Source of the DNA: JAIOPA01 sp964434945
Lineage (GTDB): Bacteria > Eisenbacteria > RBG-16-71-46
DNA: 64,000 bases
NCBI GenBank assembly: GCA_964434945.1
Contig: CAYSWZ010000017.1
Location: forward strand, 1 to 64,000
Reading direction: 5' to 3'
A program made the position numbers and the translations under genes. The notes under the pieces were generated by a model, which saw only the letters and a list, made by a program, of their open reading frames with translations, searched no databases and was not told the origin of the DNA. This document shows positions 36,686-44,115 of the stretch, piece after piece (positions within the stretch are counted from its first letter, which is position 1; every line of letters begins with the position of its first letter).

Positions 36686-36716
36686 GGTGTGCACAACGGC
36701 GTCGCTTGTGCACACC
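36686..36716. repeat. 11-9-11 inverted repeat with two TTGTGCACA boxes
   Basis: GGTGTGCACAA (36686-36696) and TTGTGCACACC (36706-36716) are exact complements with a 9-base spacer. Each arm holds a DnaA-box-like TTGTGCACA, one mismatch from TTATNCACA, so two DnaA molecules could bind head to head. Confidence 0.6.
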
Positions 36717-36780
36717 TCAGCACGCGGCCCTCCCCGTCTTCCCCGCTCTCCGCGCCCACCCACAGCGCGTCCACACCGAT

Positions 36781-38172
36781 TCACGAGGCCACCGTGGAGA
36801 ACAACCCGTTCACCTTGTCGCGGAAGGCTTCATCGTGCTGGATGCGATACGCCACCTGGCGGCAGGCGTGGATCACGGTGCTGTGATCGCGGCCGCCGAA
36901 CACGCGCCCGATCTCGACCAGCGACAGCTCCGTGAGGTGCCGCATCAGGTACATCGCCACCTGGCGCGGCAAGGCGATCGTCTGCGTGCGGCGTTTCCCG
37001 GCGAGGGTCTCCGGGCGCACGCCGAAGCGTTCCGACACGGCGGCCAGGATGCGCTCCGGCGTGTGGTTGTCGGGCTCCGGCTTCACGTACTGCGCCAGGA
37101 CCTCGTTCGCCAGCTCCGGCGTCACCTCGCGATGCGTCAGCGATGCGACCGCCATGAGCCGCACGAGACAGCCCTCCAGGTCCCGCACGTTGCCGCGCAC
37201 GCGGTCGGCGATCAGCAGCACGACGTCGTCGGCGAGCCTGAAGCCGCCGGATTCCTGCTCCCAGCGGCTGCGCAGGATGGCGATGCGCGTCTCCAGGTCC
37301 GGCTGTTGCGTGTCCGCGACCAGCCCCTGGTTGAAGCGCGAGATGAGCCGCTCCTCCATGCCGGCGATGTCCTTCGGAGGCTTGTCGGCGGTGACCACGA
37401 TCTGCTTGTGGCCGTCGCGCAGCGCGTTGAACGTGTGGAAGAACTCCTCCTGCGTGCTCTCCTTGCCGGCGAGGAATTGCACGTCGTCCACGAGCAGCAC
37501 GTCCACGGTGCGGTACTTGTTGCGGAACGCGAGCGTCTCGGCGTGCTGGATGGCGTAGATCATCTCGTTCGTGAACCGCTCCGCCGAGACGTAGAACACA
37601 CGCGCGTCCGGCCGCAGGCGCTTCACCTCGTGTCCGACCGCGTGCAGGATGTGCGTCTTGCCGAGGCCGGAGTCGCCGTGGATGAAGAGCGGGTTGTAGA
37701 CCTCGCCCGGCCGCAGCGACACGGCCATGGCGGCGGCGTGCGTGAAGCGATTGCTGGCGCCGACGACAAACGATTCGAACGTCAGCCGCGGGTGGAGCTG
37801 GCTGTCGAGCCACTCGCGCGCGGGCGCCGGTGTCTCGTGGCCGCCGGCGGGCGGCGCGGTGGCCGCCGGACGGGAGCCCGACTGGGGTGGCACGGGCACG
37901 GGCTCGCGCGGCGAGAAGTGCACGTCCGGACAGCTGCCGAGCGTCTCGGCCAGCGCGGCGCGCAGGCGGGTCAGGTGGTGCTCGTGGATCCAATCCACGA
38001 AGAACGCGTTCGGGACCTCGAGGTCCACTCGTTCCGGGGAGAGTTCGCGCGCCAGGATGGGGCGGAACCACGTGTCGTAGGCCTGCGGGCTCGCGAGCTG
38101 GTCCTTGATCCTGCCCAGGACCTGCTCCCAGACGACCGCGACCTGATCAGGGGATACAGGTAGGACGGCCAT
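36781..38172 (-). CDS. dnaA: Chromosomal replication initiator DnaA
   Basis: A 463-residue protein with domain I (VWEQVLGRIKDQLASPQAYDTWFRPI), a Pro-rich linker (residues 90-120), AAA+ domain III (Walker A GDSGLGKTH at 166-174; Walker B LLVDDVQFL) and domain IV with the DnaA-box-binding motif GRDHSTVIHACRQV. It opens the origin and loads helicase. The ATG at 38172 is preferred to one at 38181 because AAGGA lies at the correct distance. Its stop is 364 bases from the dnaN start. Confidence 0.97.
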   Translation of the reverse strand: MAVLPVSPDQVAVVWEQVLGRIKDQLASPQAYDTWFRPILARELSPERVDLEVPNAFFVDWIHEHHLTRLRAALAETLGSCPDVHFSPREPVPVPPQSGSRPAATAPPAGGHETPAPAREWLDSQLHPRLTFESFVVGASNRFTHAAAMAVSLRPGEVYNPLFIHGDSGLGKTHILHAVGHEVKRLRPDARVFYVSAERFTNEMIYAIQHAETLAFRNKYRTVDVLLVDDVQFLAGKESTQEEFFHTFNALRDGHKQIVVTADKPPKDIAGMEERLISRFNQGLVADTQQPDLETRIAILRSRWEQESGGFRLADDVVLLIADRVRGNVRDLEGCLVRLMAVASLTHREVTPELANEVLAQYVKPEPDNHTPERILAAVSERFGVRPETLAGKRRTQTIALPRQVAMYLMRHLTELSLVEIGRVFGGRDHSTVIHACRQVAYRIQHDEAFRDKVNGLFSTVAS

Positions 38173-38294
38173 ATCCAACATCCTTGCAGAGATGGTTCGT
38201 GCCGTCGTCCGCGGGGCTGGAAGCCTTCGCAAGTGATTGCGCTTACGGCTGCTGGCCTTGGGGGCTCTGGCTGTGTAGACTTCGGGGACGGGAC

Positions 38295-38314
38295 TTGTCC
38301 ACAGTCGTGGACAA
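38295..38314. repeat. Dyad of DnaA-box-like TTGTCCACA sequences
   Basis: TTGTCCAC, four bases, GTGGACAA. The two arms together give TTGTCCACA and its near-mirror, two mismatches at most from the DnaA box. It stands about 125 bases upstream of the dnaA ATG, where DnaA often represses its own gene. Confidence 0.45.
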
Positions 38315-38583
38315 ACTTCCAAGATCATGTCCTACAACGAAATGAAAGCTCCTCCCAGGGCTTCATCCACACAGAGTCCACAGCGCTGGAATCGGGATCG
38401 GATCCGGGCCCGCCGTGGGGTGCGGCCCTGTCGGGCTGGGTTCCACAAAACACGCGAGGGCAATGTTTTGTCGGTGCTGCTCCGGCCTTGCGTCGCGCTC
38501 ATCGATCACACGGCCACGCGGCGGAACGACAGGCTAGCATCCACCCCGGGGGGCGACAAGCCGCGAGTGACTATTCTGTAACA

Positions 38584-38613
38584 TGCTGCCGCACAATGCC
38601 TTATCAGGCAGCA
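38584..38613 (-). terminator. Hairpin after the barrel gene at 38630-39262
   Basis: TGCTGCC/GGCAGCA with a 16-base loop, 17 bases beyond the stop codon. It lacks a U-run, so it may be a weak or Rho-assisted end or simply a structured 3' tail. Confidence 0.3.
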
Positions 38614-38629
38614 GAAAACCGGGGGCACA

Positions 38630-39262
38630 TCAGAACGGGAACAGGACCCCGAGCGTGAACGAGAGATCATCCCTAATCGCATCGCTCACAGCAACTTGCA
38701 TCTCGCCGATCAGCCGCAGGTCCGGGGTCGGCCGGTACTCCGCGCCCGCCCGGAGCGGGAAGGACGTGTCGTTGTCCCGGGTGCTCCCGTTCTCGTAGCG
38801 GGACAGGAGCAGGCTCGCGCCGCCGTAGCCGATCCACCTGCCCTCGGAGTCGAGGTTGCGCGAGATCGCGATCTGCGGCCCCACGGAGAGGATGGTGAAC
38901 CGATCGGCGCTCTCCACGTCGATCGCCGCACCGAGCGAGACGTTGAGCGGGAAGGACGAACTCTGCTTCGCGATCTGCCCGCGGAAGTCGCCGCCCAGGC
39001 GAACCGAGGTCTCCTGGGCATTGTTTCCCTGCCCGACGCGCGAGAGCCCGCCCTGGAACCCGAAGTCGAAGCCCTGGTAGAACGACATCCGGAGCTGGCC
39101 GGACAGCGTCGCGCTGCTCTGGTCGAGTTGCAGATAGGTGCCGCCGAGGCGGGTGTTGACCGGCAGGACGCTGGCGTCGCACAGCACTCCGTGCACCTGC
39201 GCGCCCGCGGGGCGCGCGGCCACGGCGAGCAGCAATGTAGCGGCGAGGATGAAGCGCTTCAC
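38630..39262 (-). CDS. Outer-membrane beta-barrel protein
   Basis: A 210-residue exported protein (signal peptide MKRFILAATLLLAVAARPAGA) with alternating amphipathic strands (RLGGTYLQLDQSS, LSGQLRMSFYQGFDFGFQGGLSRVG, FTLGVLFPF) and a C-terminal Phe. One Cys lies near residue 28. It begins with a GTG at 39262 preceded by AAGGGAG. It resembles other small barrels in this window, but no functional family was recognised. It lies upstream of dnaA in the same orientation. Confidence 0.7.
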   Translation of the reverse strand: MKRFILAATLLLAVAARPAGAQVHGVLCDASVLPVNTRLGGTYLQLDQSSATLSGQLRMSFYQGFDFGFQGGLSRVGQGNNAQETSVRLGGDFRGQIAKQSSSFPLNVSLGAAIDVESADRFTILSVGPQIAISRNLDSEGRWIGYGGASLLLSRYENGSTRDNDTSFPLRAGAEYRPTPDLRLIGEMQVAVSDAIRDDLSFTLGVLFPF

Positions 39263-39718
39263 GGGAATCTCCCTTCTTCCGTGTCGGGCAAGACGGTCTG
39301 GCAAGACATTCGTCCATGAATGTGGGAAGCGTGTCCTCAACCTGACTCCTGTGAGCGCCGAGGTCAAGCGAACTCCGTTACAAGTCCGGCCCCGGTTCGC
39401 GGCGGGCGGGGGAGGGGCGAGCCGGTCCGTCGCCGCCGGACCTGGCCGCGGGTTCGAGCGCGCGCGCCGGGGCGCGCGCTCAAGCACGGGGCGCCGGGCG
39501 CCGATGAGGGTGAAGGCTCCACCTCGACCCGGCGCCGCCGAGCTTCCCGGCGAGGACCCGGCGCGCCCCGCGGTGCCAACCCCGCCATCGGCAACGTCTA
39601 GCGCCCGCCGGGGAAGGGTATTCCGGCAACCGAAATCCGCGCAGATACGGGATTTCTGGGGCCGCCGTGCTAAGCTCGCCGTCCGTCTCCGCCCTCGCAT
39701 GCCCCGTCCGTGGAGCCC
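39263..39718. other. Divergent intergenic region at the strand switch
   Basis: About 455 bases, very GC-rich, with no gene. It has a near-perfect GC palindrome (39456-39481), a CATTC-GAATG dyad (39307-39322), and the operator-like repeat at 39632-39656 that lies before the sixA operon. All genes to the right for several kilobases run plus, all to the left for 10 kb run minus. Confidence 0.45.
39632..39656. promoter_or_regulatory. Inverted repeat upstream of the sixA operon
   Basis: GAAATCC (39632-39638), 11 bases, GGATTTC (39650-39656): perfect 7-base arms in a locally AT-richer patch, 63 bases before the start codon. A candidate operator for the sixA-tmk-tmk-CHAD operon. Confidence 0.4.
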
Positions 39719-40231
39719 ATGCGCATCGTCCTCTTCCGACACGCCCCCGCCGAGCCGCGCGACCCCGAGCGCTGGTCCGACGACCTCTTGCGCCCGCTGA
39801 CCTCGCGCGGCGAAGTGCGTGCGCGCCGTGCCGTCCGCGGCATCGTGATGCTCGAGCCCGGGCTCCGGCGCGTGCTGACCAGCCCCGCGATCCGCGCCCT
39901 CAAGACGGCGGAGATCCTGGCCGGCGAGCTGACGACGCCCACCAAGGTGCAGGAGCTGCCGTCGCTCGCCCCGGGCGGATCGTGGCGCGAGACGCTGCGA
40001 GCGCTCGCCCGGGAGCCGATCAACACCGTGGTCGCCCTCGTTGGCCACGAGCCCGACCTGAGCGAGCTCGCCAGCGCGCTCCAGTTCGGGGCGCCGGCCG
40101 CGGTGCCGCTCCGGAAGGCGGGCGCGTGCGCCATCGAGATGGAGGCGCTCGAGCCGGCCGCCGGCCAGCTGCGCTGGTTCCTCGGACCGGGAGCGCTGCG
40201 CTCGTTGGCGAAGAAGCGGAGCAAGGCGTGA
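39719..40231 (+). CDS. sixA: SixA-like histidine phosphatase
   Basis: A 170-residue member of the histidine phosphatase (phosphoglycerate mutase-like) superfamily. The catalytic core VLFRHAPAEPRD (His about 10), the second Arg-containing RVLTSPAIRALKTAEIL and the GHEPDLSELAS His motif are all present. SixA proteins remove phosphate from His residues or related phosphoesters. GGAG precedes the ATG at 39719. Its stop overlaps a GTG start of the next gene (GTGA). In many genomes SixA genes sit with polyphosphate genes, as here. Confidence 0.85.
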   Translation: MRIVLFRHAPAEPRDPERWSDDLLRPLTSRGEVRARRAVRGIVMLEPGLRRVLTSPAIRALKTAEILAGELTTPTKVQELPSLAPGGSWRETLRALAREPINTVVALVGHEPDLSELASALQFGAPAAVPLRKAGACAIEMEALEPAAGQLRWFLGPGALRSLAKKRSKA

Positions 40232-40956
40232 ACCCCACGTCCGACTTCGGGCACCAGCCGAGTCCCTATCCGGGCAAGCTCGTGATCGTCGAGGGGATCG
40301 ACGGCTCGGGGAAGAGCACGCAGCTCGGCCTGCTCGCGCAGTGGCTGCGCGGCGAGGGGCACCTGGTGATCTTCAGCGAATGGAACTCGTCGCCGATCGT
40401 GCGCGCCACGACGTCGCGCGGGAAGCGGCGGCAATTGCTCACCCCGCTCACGTTCTCGCTCATCCACGCCACCGACTTCTCCGACCGCGTCGAGCGCGAC
40501 ATCGTGCCCGCCCTCAAGGCGGGCGCGATCGTGCTCGCCGACCGCTACGTGTACACGGCGTTCGCGCGCGACGCGGCGCGCGGCGTGGATCGGGACTGGG
40601 TGCGCTCGCTCTACCGTTTCGCCGTCGTGCCGACGCTGGCGGTGTACTACCGCGTGCCGCTCGAGGTGGCACTGCATCGCATCCTGTCTGGCCGGCCGAA
40701 GCTCAAGTGGTACGAGGCCGGCATGGACCTGGGGTTGAGCCTCGATCCGACCGAGAGCTACCGGCTCTTCCAGGCCCGCATCCAGCAGGAGTACGAGCGC
40801 ATCGTGGCGGAGTACGGGCTCGCCTCCATGGACGCGACGCAGCCGGTCGAGGTGCAGCAACGTGCGCTGCGCGAGCTGGTGCGCCCGCACCTCGTCGGCA
40901 TCGCACGCGATCCGCGCGGCGAATCGCCCGAGATCCGCGAGGGCCGGCGGGCATGA
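40228..40956 (+). CDS. Thymidylate-kinase-like P-loop protein 1, intact Walker A
   Basis: A 242-residue protein of the dTMP kinase superfamily. The P-loop is VEGIDGSGKS (G23-S30), the DRY motif is D105-R-Y107 (ADRYVYT), and the substrate-gate segment is unusual (LKWYEAGMDLGLS, about 175-188). It is longer than normal Tmk (about 210) through an N-terminal 15-residue extension and an added C-terminal tail. The context (SixA, a second Tmk-like gene, CHAD, Ppx) suggests a phosphate or polyphosphate-linked nucleotide kinase rather than housekeeping dTMP kinase; this is inference. Confidence 0.75.
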   Translation: MNPTSDFGHQPSPYPGKLVIVEGIDGSGKSTQLGLLAQWLRGEGHLVIFSEWNSSPIVRATTSRGKRRQLLTPLTFSLIHATDFSDRVERDIVPALKAGAIVLADRYVYTAFARDAARGVDRDWVRSLYRFAVVPTLAVYYRVPLEVALHRILSGRPKLKWYEAGMDLGLSLDPTESYRLFQARIQQEYERIVAEYGLASMDATQPVEVQQRALRELVRPHLVGIARDPRGESPEIREGRRA

Positions 40957-41660
40957 AGCGGTTCGAATCGTACGGGCAGGGCGTGCCGGGAACGCCGCTC
41001 GACGACCTGTCGGGCTGGCTCATCGTGGTCGAGGGCACGGACGGGGTGGGCCGGACCACGCACGTCAACCGGCTGCGCCGGCACCTCGAGCGCCTCGGCT
41101 ACGCGGTGGCCGAGACGGGCTTCACGCGGTCGGACCTCGCCAGCCGCGGCATCCGCCGCGCCAAGCAGGGCAACACGCTCGGGAGCAACGCCTTCAACCT
41201 GTTCTACGCGACCGACTTCGCGGACCGGCTCGAGCAGCAGATCGTCCCCGCGCTGCGCTCGGGATTCGTCATGATCACCGACCGCTACATCTATTCGCTC
41301 ATCGCGCGCGCCATCGTGCGCGGCGCCGACCCCGACTGGATCAAGCAGGTCTACTCGTTCGCGATCAAACCCGACGCGGTGTTCTACCTGCGCATCACCG
41401 CGGACGAACTCGTGCCGCGCGTGCTCGCCGACGGGCCGTTCGACTACTGGGAATCGGGCATGGACATGCCCATGGGCGAGGACCTGTACGACTCGTTCGT
41501 CAACTACCAGTCCCGCATCATCCGCGAGCTCGACGGGCTGGCGCGCGAGTACGGATTCCACACCCTCGACGCCACGCTGCACGTGGACGAGGTGACGGAG
41601 GAACTGTGCACACGCGTCGCGGGACTCCTGACCCGGAAAGTCGCGGGCCCGGTCGCGTGA
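40953..41660 (+). CDS. Thymidylate-kinase-like P-loop protein 2, Walker A lysine replaced
   Basis: A 235-residue paralog of the previous gene, co-encoded with a four-base overlap (ATGA). The P-loop reads VEGTDGVGRTT, with Arg34 where the phosphate-binding Lys should be. The DRY motif (110-112) and the shared gate segment (DYWESGMDMPM) are kept, as is the YATDFADRLE helix that matches HATDFSDRVE in the first copy. It may be a weak or non-catalytic partner of copy 1. Its stop overlaps the CHAD gene's GTG start. Confidence 0.75.
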   Translation: MKRFESYGQGVPGTPLDDLSGWLIVVEGTDGVGRTTHVNRLRRHLERLGYAVAETGFTRSDLASRGIRRAKQGNTLGSNAFNLFYATDFADRLEQQIVPALRSGFVMITDRYIYSLIARAIVRGADPDWIKQVYSFAIKPDAVFYLRITADELVPRVLADGPFDYWESGMDMPMGEDLYDSFVNYQSRIIRELDGLAREYGFHTLDATLHVDEVTEELCTRVAGLLTRKVAGPVA

Positions 41661-42529
41661 ACCACGCGGGCGCCGCGGCAGCCGCCGCGCGCCTTCGCGA
41701 GCGCCTGGCGGCCGTCACCACCGCCGCCGCGCCGGACGGTGGGGGAGAGCCGGGGCCCGCGGCCGGGGACACGCAGCTCCACGACCTGCGCGTGGCGTGC
41801 CGCCGGCTCGAGACCGCGCTCCGAATGTGGGCGCGCGGCGCCGACGCACGCGAGGCGCGCCGGTACACGCGGGCGCTGCGGCGGGCGGGCGGCCCCGCGC
41901 GCGAACGCGAGGTGCTCTCCTCGCTCCTGCGCACCCGCCGACTCGGCGCCGCCGCTGTGCCCTCCGGGCTGCGGGCGAAATGGCTCGAGCGACTCGCGCG
42001 CGGGGCGGACGCCGCGCGGCGCAGCGCGTTCCCGGGCCCGCGTGCGGTGAAACGGCTCGCGGCCCGGGTCGAGCGGGTGGTGCAGGCGCTCGAGCCCGAT
42101 GCGGAGATCGCGGCGCGGGCGGACCGCCGGCTGGCGCGCTGGCGGCGCTCGGGCCTGTCGCGACTCTCCGCGGGGCTCGCGAGCGGGGAAGCCCGGGCGC
42201 TCCATCGCGCCCGGCTCGCCGTCAAGCGCTGGCGCTACGCCGAGGAAGAACGAGCAGCTTTCGCGAAGGTGGAGGTGCCGCGGGCGGCGGAGGCTCGCCG
42301 GCCGCCGGAGCGCGCGGGGAAGCCGGTCGCTTCCTTGCGCCGTTGGCAGCGCTTGCTGGGTGAGCTGAGCGATCGCGCGCTCCTGATCGCGTACGCGCGC
42401 TCGTCGGGGGCGCAGGGTCGGCGGCTCGTCCCGCGCCTCGAGGCGCTGCGGCTCGCGGCGGTGGCGGGGATCCGCCGGCCTCCCGACGCGCCGGTCTCGA
42501 AACCGCACGTTCGCGGGCGGCGGGCATGA
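41657..42529 (+). CDS. CHAD domain protein, polyphosphate-associated
   Basis: A 290-residue Arg-rich helical protein. Residues about 40-290 show the CHAD pattern: repeated helices with conserved His and basic residues (LHDLRVACRRLETALRMW, LHRARLAVKRWRYAEEE). CHAD domains bind polyphosphate through these basic residues and sit beside polyphosphate enzymes. It starts with a GTG at 41657 overlapping the preceding stop (GTGA). Its last 308 bases are antisense to the 3' end of the ppx/gppA-like gene. Confidence 0.85.
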   Translation: MNHAGAAAAAARLRERLAAVTTAAAPDGGGEPGPAAGDTQLHDLRVACRRLETALRMWARGADAREARRYTRALRRAGGPAREREVLSSLLRTRRLGAAAVPSGLRAKWLERLARGADAARRSAFPGPRAVKRLAARVERVVQALEPDAEIAARADRRLARWRRSGLSRLSAGLASGEARALHRARLAVKRWRYAEEERAAFAKVEVPRAAEARRPPERAGKPVASLRRWQRLLGELSDRALLIAYARSSGAQGRRLVPRLEALRLAAVAGIRRPPDAPVSKPHVRGRRA

Positions 42530-44051
42530 CGGTCACCGCGCGGCCGGCGAGTCGCGCCAGGTCCGTTGCGCGCCGCCGCCCCGCCCACAGCTCGAGCTGC
42601 GCGTGCCGGCCCGCCTCCACGACGATGACGGAGGTGTCGCCGCGCTGGCGCACGCGCAGGTCGCGCACCAGCTGGTAGTGGCTGCGGTCGAGTCCCTCGG
42701 CCACCCGCAACATCGCCGAGAGCCAGCGCACGGCGCGGCGCGCGCGCTTCGGCAGTGCGGCGTACACGTCGTCGCGCCGGCGTCGCGGCCGCGAACCGCC
42801 GTGATGGCGCGCGATCGAGGCGACGATGTCGATCTCCTCGGCGGTCAGGCCGCGCAGGCCGCCGTTGCGGACGATGTACGCGGAATGCTGTGCGTGGCCG
42901 TCGTAAGCGACGGCCGAGCCCAGGTCGTGGAGCAGTGCGGCGAAGTGGAGCCATTCGCGCTCGCTCGCCCCGAGCTTGTGCCAGCGCTCGAACTCGTCGA
43001 ACAGCCGGAGCGACAGCGCGGCCACGTGCCGCGCGTGGCCGCCGTCGGCGTTGAAGCGCGCGAGCAGGCCGAGCACGCTCCGCATGCGCAGGTCGCCGGC
43101 GGCCTCGAGCGAGGACAGCTCCTGCGCGTGTCGCCGGATCCAGTCGGTGACGAGGCCCTCGCGCACGCCGTAGTCCGAGAGCGTGATCGAGCGCGCGCCC
43201 GACAACCGCAGCACCTGCTCGAGCACGATCGCGCCCGGCACCAGGATCTCGGCACGCGCCGCGTCGATGCCCGGGAGCCCCTGGCGCTCGTCGTGCGGCA
43301 TGCCCTCGAGCTGCCGGGTGAGCTCGGCCAGTGCGGATAGCTCCAGCACGTGGCCGTTGATCTGGGGCAGCGCCCGGCCGTAGTCCGCCCAGTGCGCGAG
43401 TCCCGCCAGCGCGTGGATCGAGCCCGACGAGCCGTACACCACCTCGGGGGCGGGATCCCCCAGCGTCTCGAGCGCGCCGCGGAGCTCCTTGCGCACGTGG
43501 CGGCGGAGCGCCTCCAGTTCGCGCTCGGACGGCGGGTCGTGATCGAGCCGCGTCTCCGTGAGCCGCAGCGCTCCGAGCGGCACGCCGGCCACGCGCAGCA
43601 GCTCGCGGCCGCGTACGTGCACGAGCTGAACGCTGCCGCCGCCGATGTCCACGATCAGGGCCGGGCGCGAGTCGAGCTGCAGCGCCGCCTGGACCGCGAG
43701 GTGGATGAGGCGGCCCTCCTCCTCGTTGGGAATGACGCGCGGCGAGATGCCGGACTCGTCCCGGGCCAGGCGCAGGAAGTCGCCGCCGTTGCGGGCCTCG
43801 CGCACGGCCGCGGTGGCCGTGCACAGGATGCGATCCACGGCGTGCCGGCGCGCGAGCTGGACGAAGCGCCGCAGTGCCGCCGCGGTGCGGCGCATCGCGT
43901 CGCCGCGCAGGCGGCCGTCCCGGAACGAGCCGCGGCCGACCTGCACCACCTCGCGCTCGCGGTCGAGCACCGCGAACGCCTCGCCGACGGTGGCGTCGGC
44001 GATGACCATGTGGATCGAGTTGGTGCCGATGTCGATGGCGGCGATGCGCAC
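42222..44051 (-). CDS. Ppx/GppA-family exopolyphosphatase with extended C-terminus
   Basis: A 609-residue protein. The sugar-kinase/Hsp70 fold motifs are clear: IDIGTNSIHMVIAD (phosphate 1), VDIGGGSVQLVHV (phosphate 2) and SSGSIHALAG (adenosine-like). An HD-like domain follows (residues 310-480: HVAALSLRLFDEF, LHDLGSAVAYDGHAQHSAYIV). The family normally ends near residue 510. Here about 95 extra residues of Pro/Ala/Arg-rich sequence run antisense into the CHAD gene. It hydrolyses polyphosphate or pppGpp. GGAGG precedes the GTG at 44051. Confidence 0.93.
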   Translation of the reverse strand: MRIAAIDIGTNSIHMVIADATVGEAFAVLDREREVVQVGRGSFRDGRLRGDAMRRTAAALRRFVQLARRHAVDRILCTATAAVREARNGGDFLRLARDESGISPRVIPNEEEGRLIHLAVQAALQLDSRPALIVDIGGGSVQLVHVRGRELLRVAGVPLGALRLTETRLDHDPPSERELEALRRHVRKELRGALETLGDPAPEVVYGSSGSIHALAGLAHWADYGRALPQINGHVLELSALAELTRQLEGMPHDERQGLPGIDAARAEILVPGAIVLEQVLRLSGARSITLSDYGVREGLVTDWIRRHAQELSSLEAAGDLRMRSVLGLLARFNADGGHARHVAALSLRLFDEFERWHKLGASEREWLHFAALLHDLGSAVAYDGHAQHSAYIVRNGGLRGLTAEEIDIVASIARHHGGSRPRRRRDDVYAALPKRARRAVRWLSAMLRVAEGLDRSHYQLVRDLRVRQRGDTSVIVVEAGRHAQLELWAGRRRATDLARLAGRAVTVMPAARERAVSRPARREAGGSPPPPRAAAPRGAGRAADPAPPTSARTRSGARDRSAHPASAANGARKRPASPRAPAAGEPPPPAAPPPSRKLLVLPRRSASA

Positions 44052-44115
44052 GCGGATCCTCCAGGGGCCGAGGCTCTCCCGAGTGTATCGGCTTTTCGCG
44101 CCGCGGTGTGAACGC

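Larger units (their letters stand above)
36418..36780. other. oriC: Candidate replication origin between dnaA and dnaN
   Basis: The stretch holds an AT-rich element (36562-36610) flanked by TGGTTCT (36561-36567) and AGAACCA (36591-36597), a perfect 11-9-11 inverted repeat made of two DnaA-box-like TTGTGCACA sequences (36686-36716), and two further box-like GCGTCCACA sequences facing each other (36613-36621 and 36767-36775). This composition, next to dnaA and dnaN, fits a bacterial origin. DnaA-box identity is partial, so the exact boundaries are not certain. Confidence 0.5.
38173..38629. other. Upstream region of dnaA with DnaA-box-like cluster
   Basis: About 460 bases without a gene. It contains TTGTCCAC (38295-38302) and GTGGACAA (38307-38314) as a perfect dyad with a 4-base spacer, TCATCCACA (38363-38371), an AGTCCACAG (38376-38384 region) and TTCCACAAAA (38441-38450). 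These TCCACA-type motifs suggest DnaA autoregulation or a second half of a bipartite origin. A weak promoter (TGGACA, 18 bases, TACACA) overlaps the dyad. Gene orientation switches from minus to plus beyond this point. Confidence 0.45.

Noticed and set aside
38584..38613. Strong terminator behind the barrel gene at 38630-39262
   Set aside because: A good stem is present but no run of T residues follows, so only low confidence is given.
39456..39481. GC palindrome as a REP-like element or terminator
   Set aside because: It is just alternating GC around a short GGGG loop, with no T-run and no second copy found.
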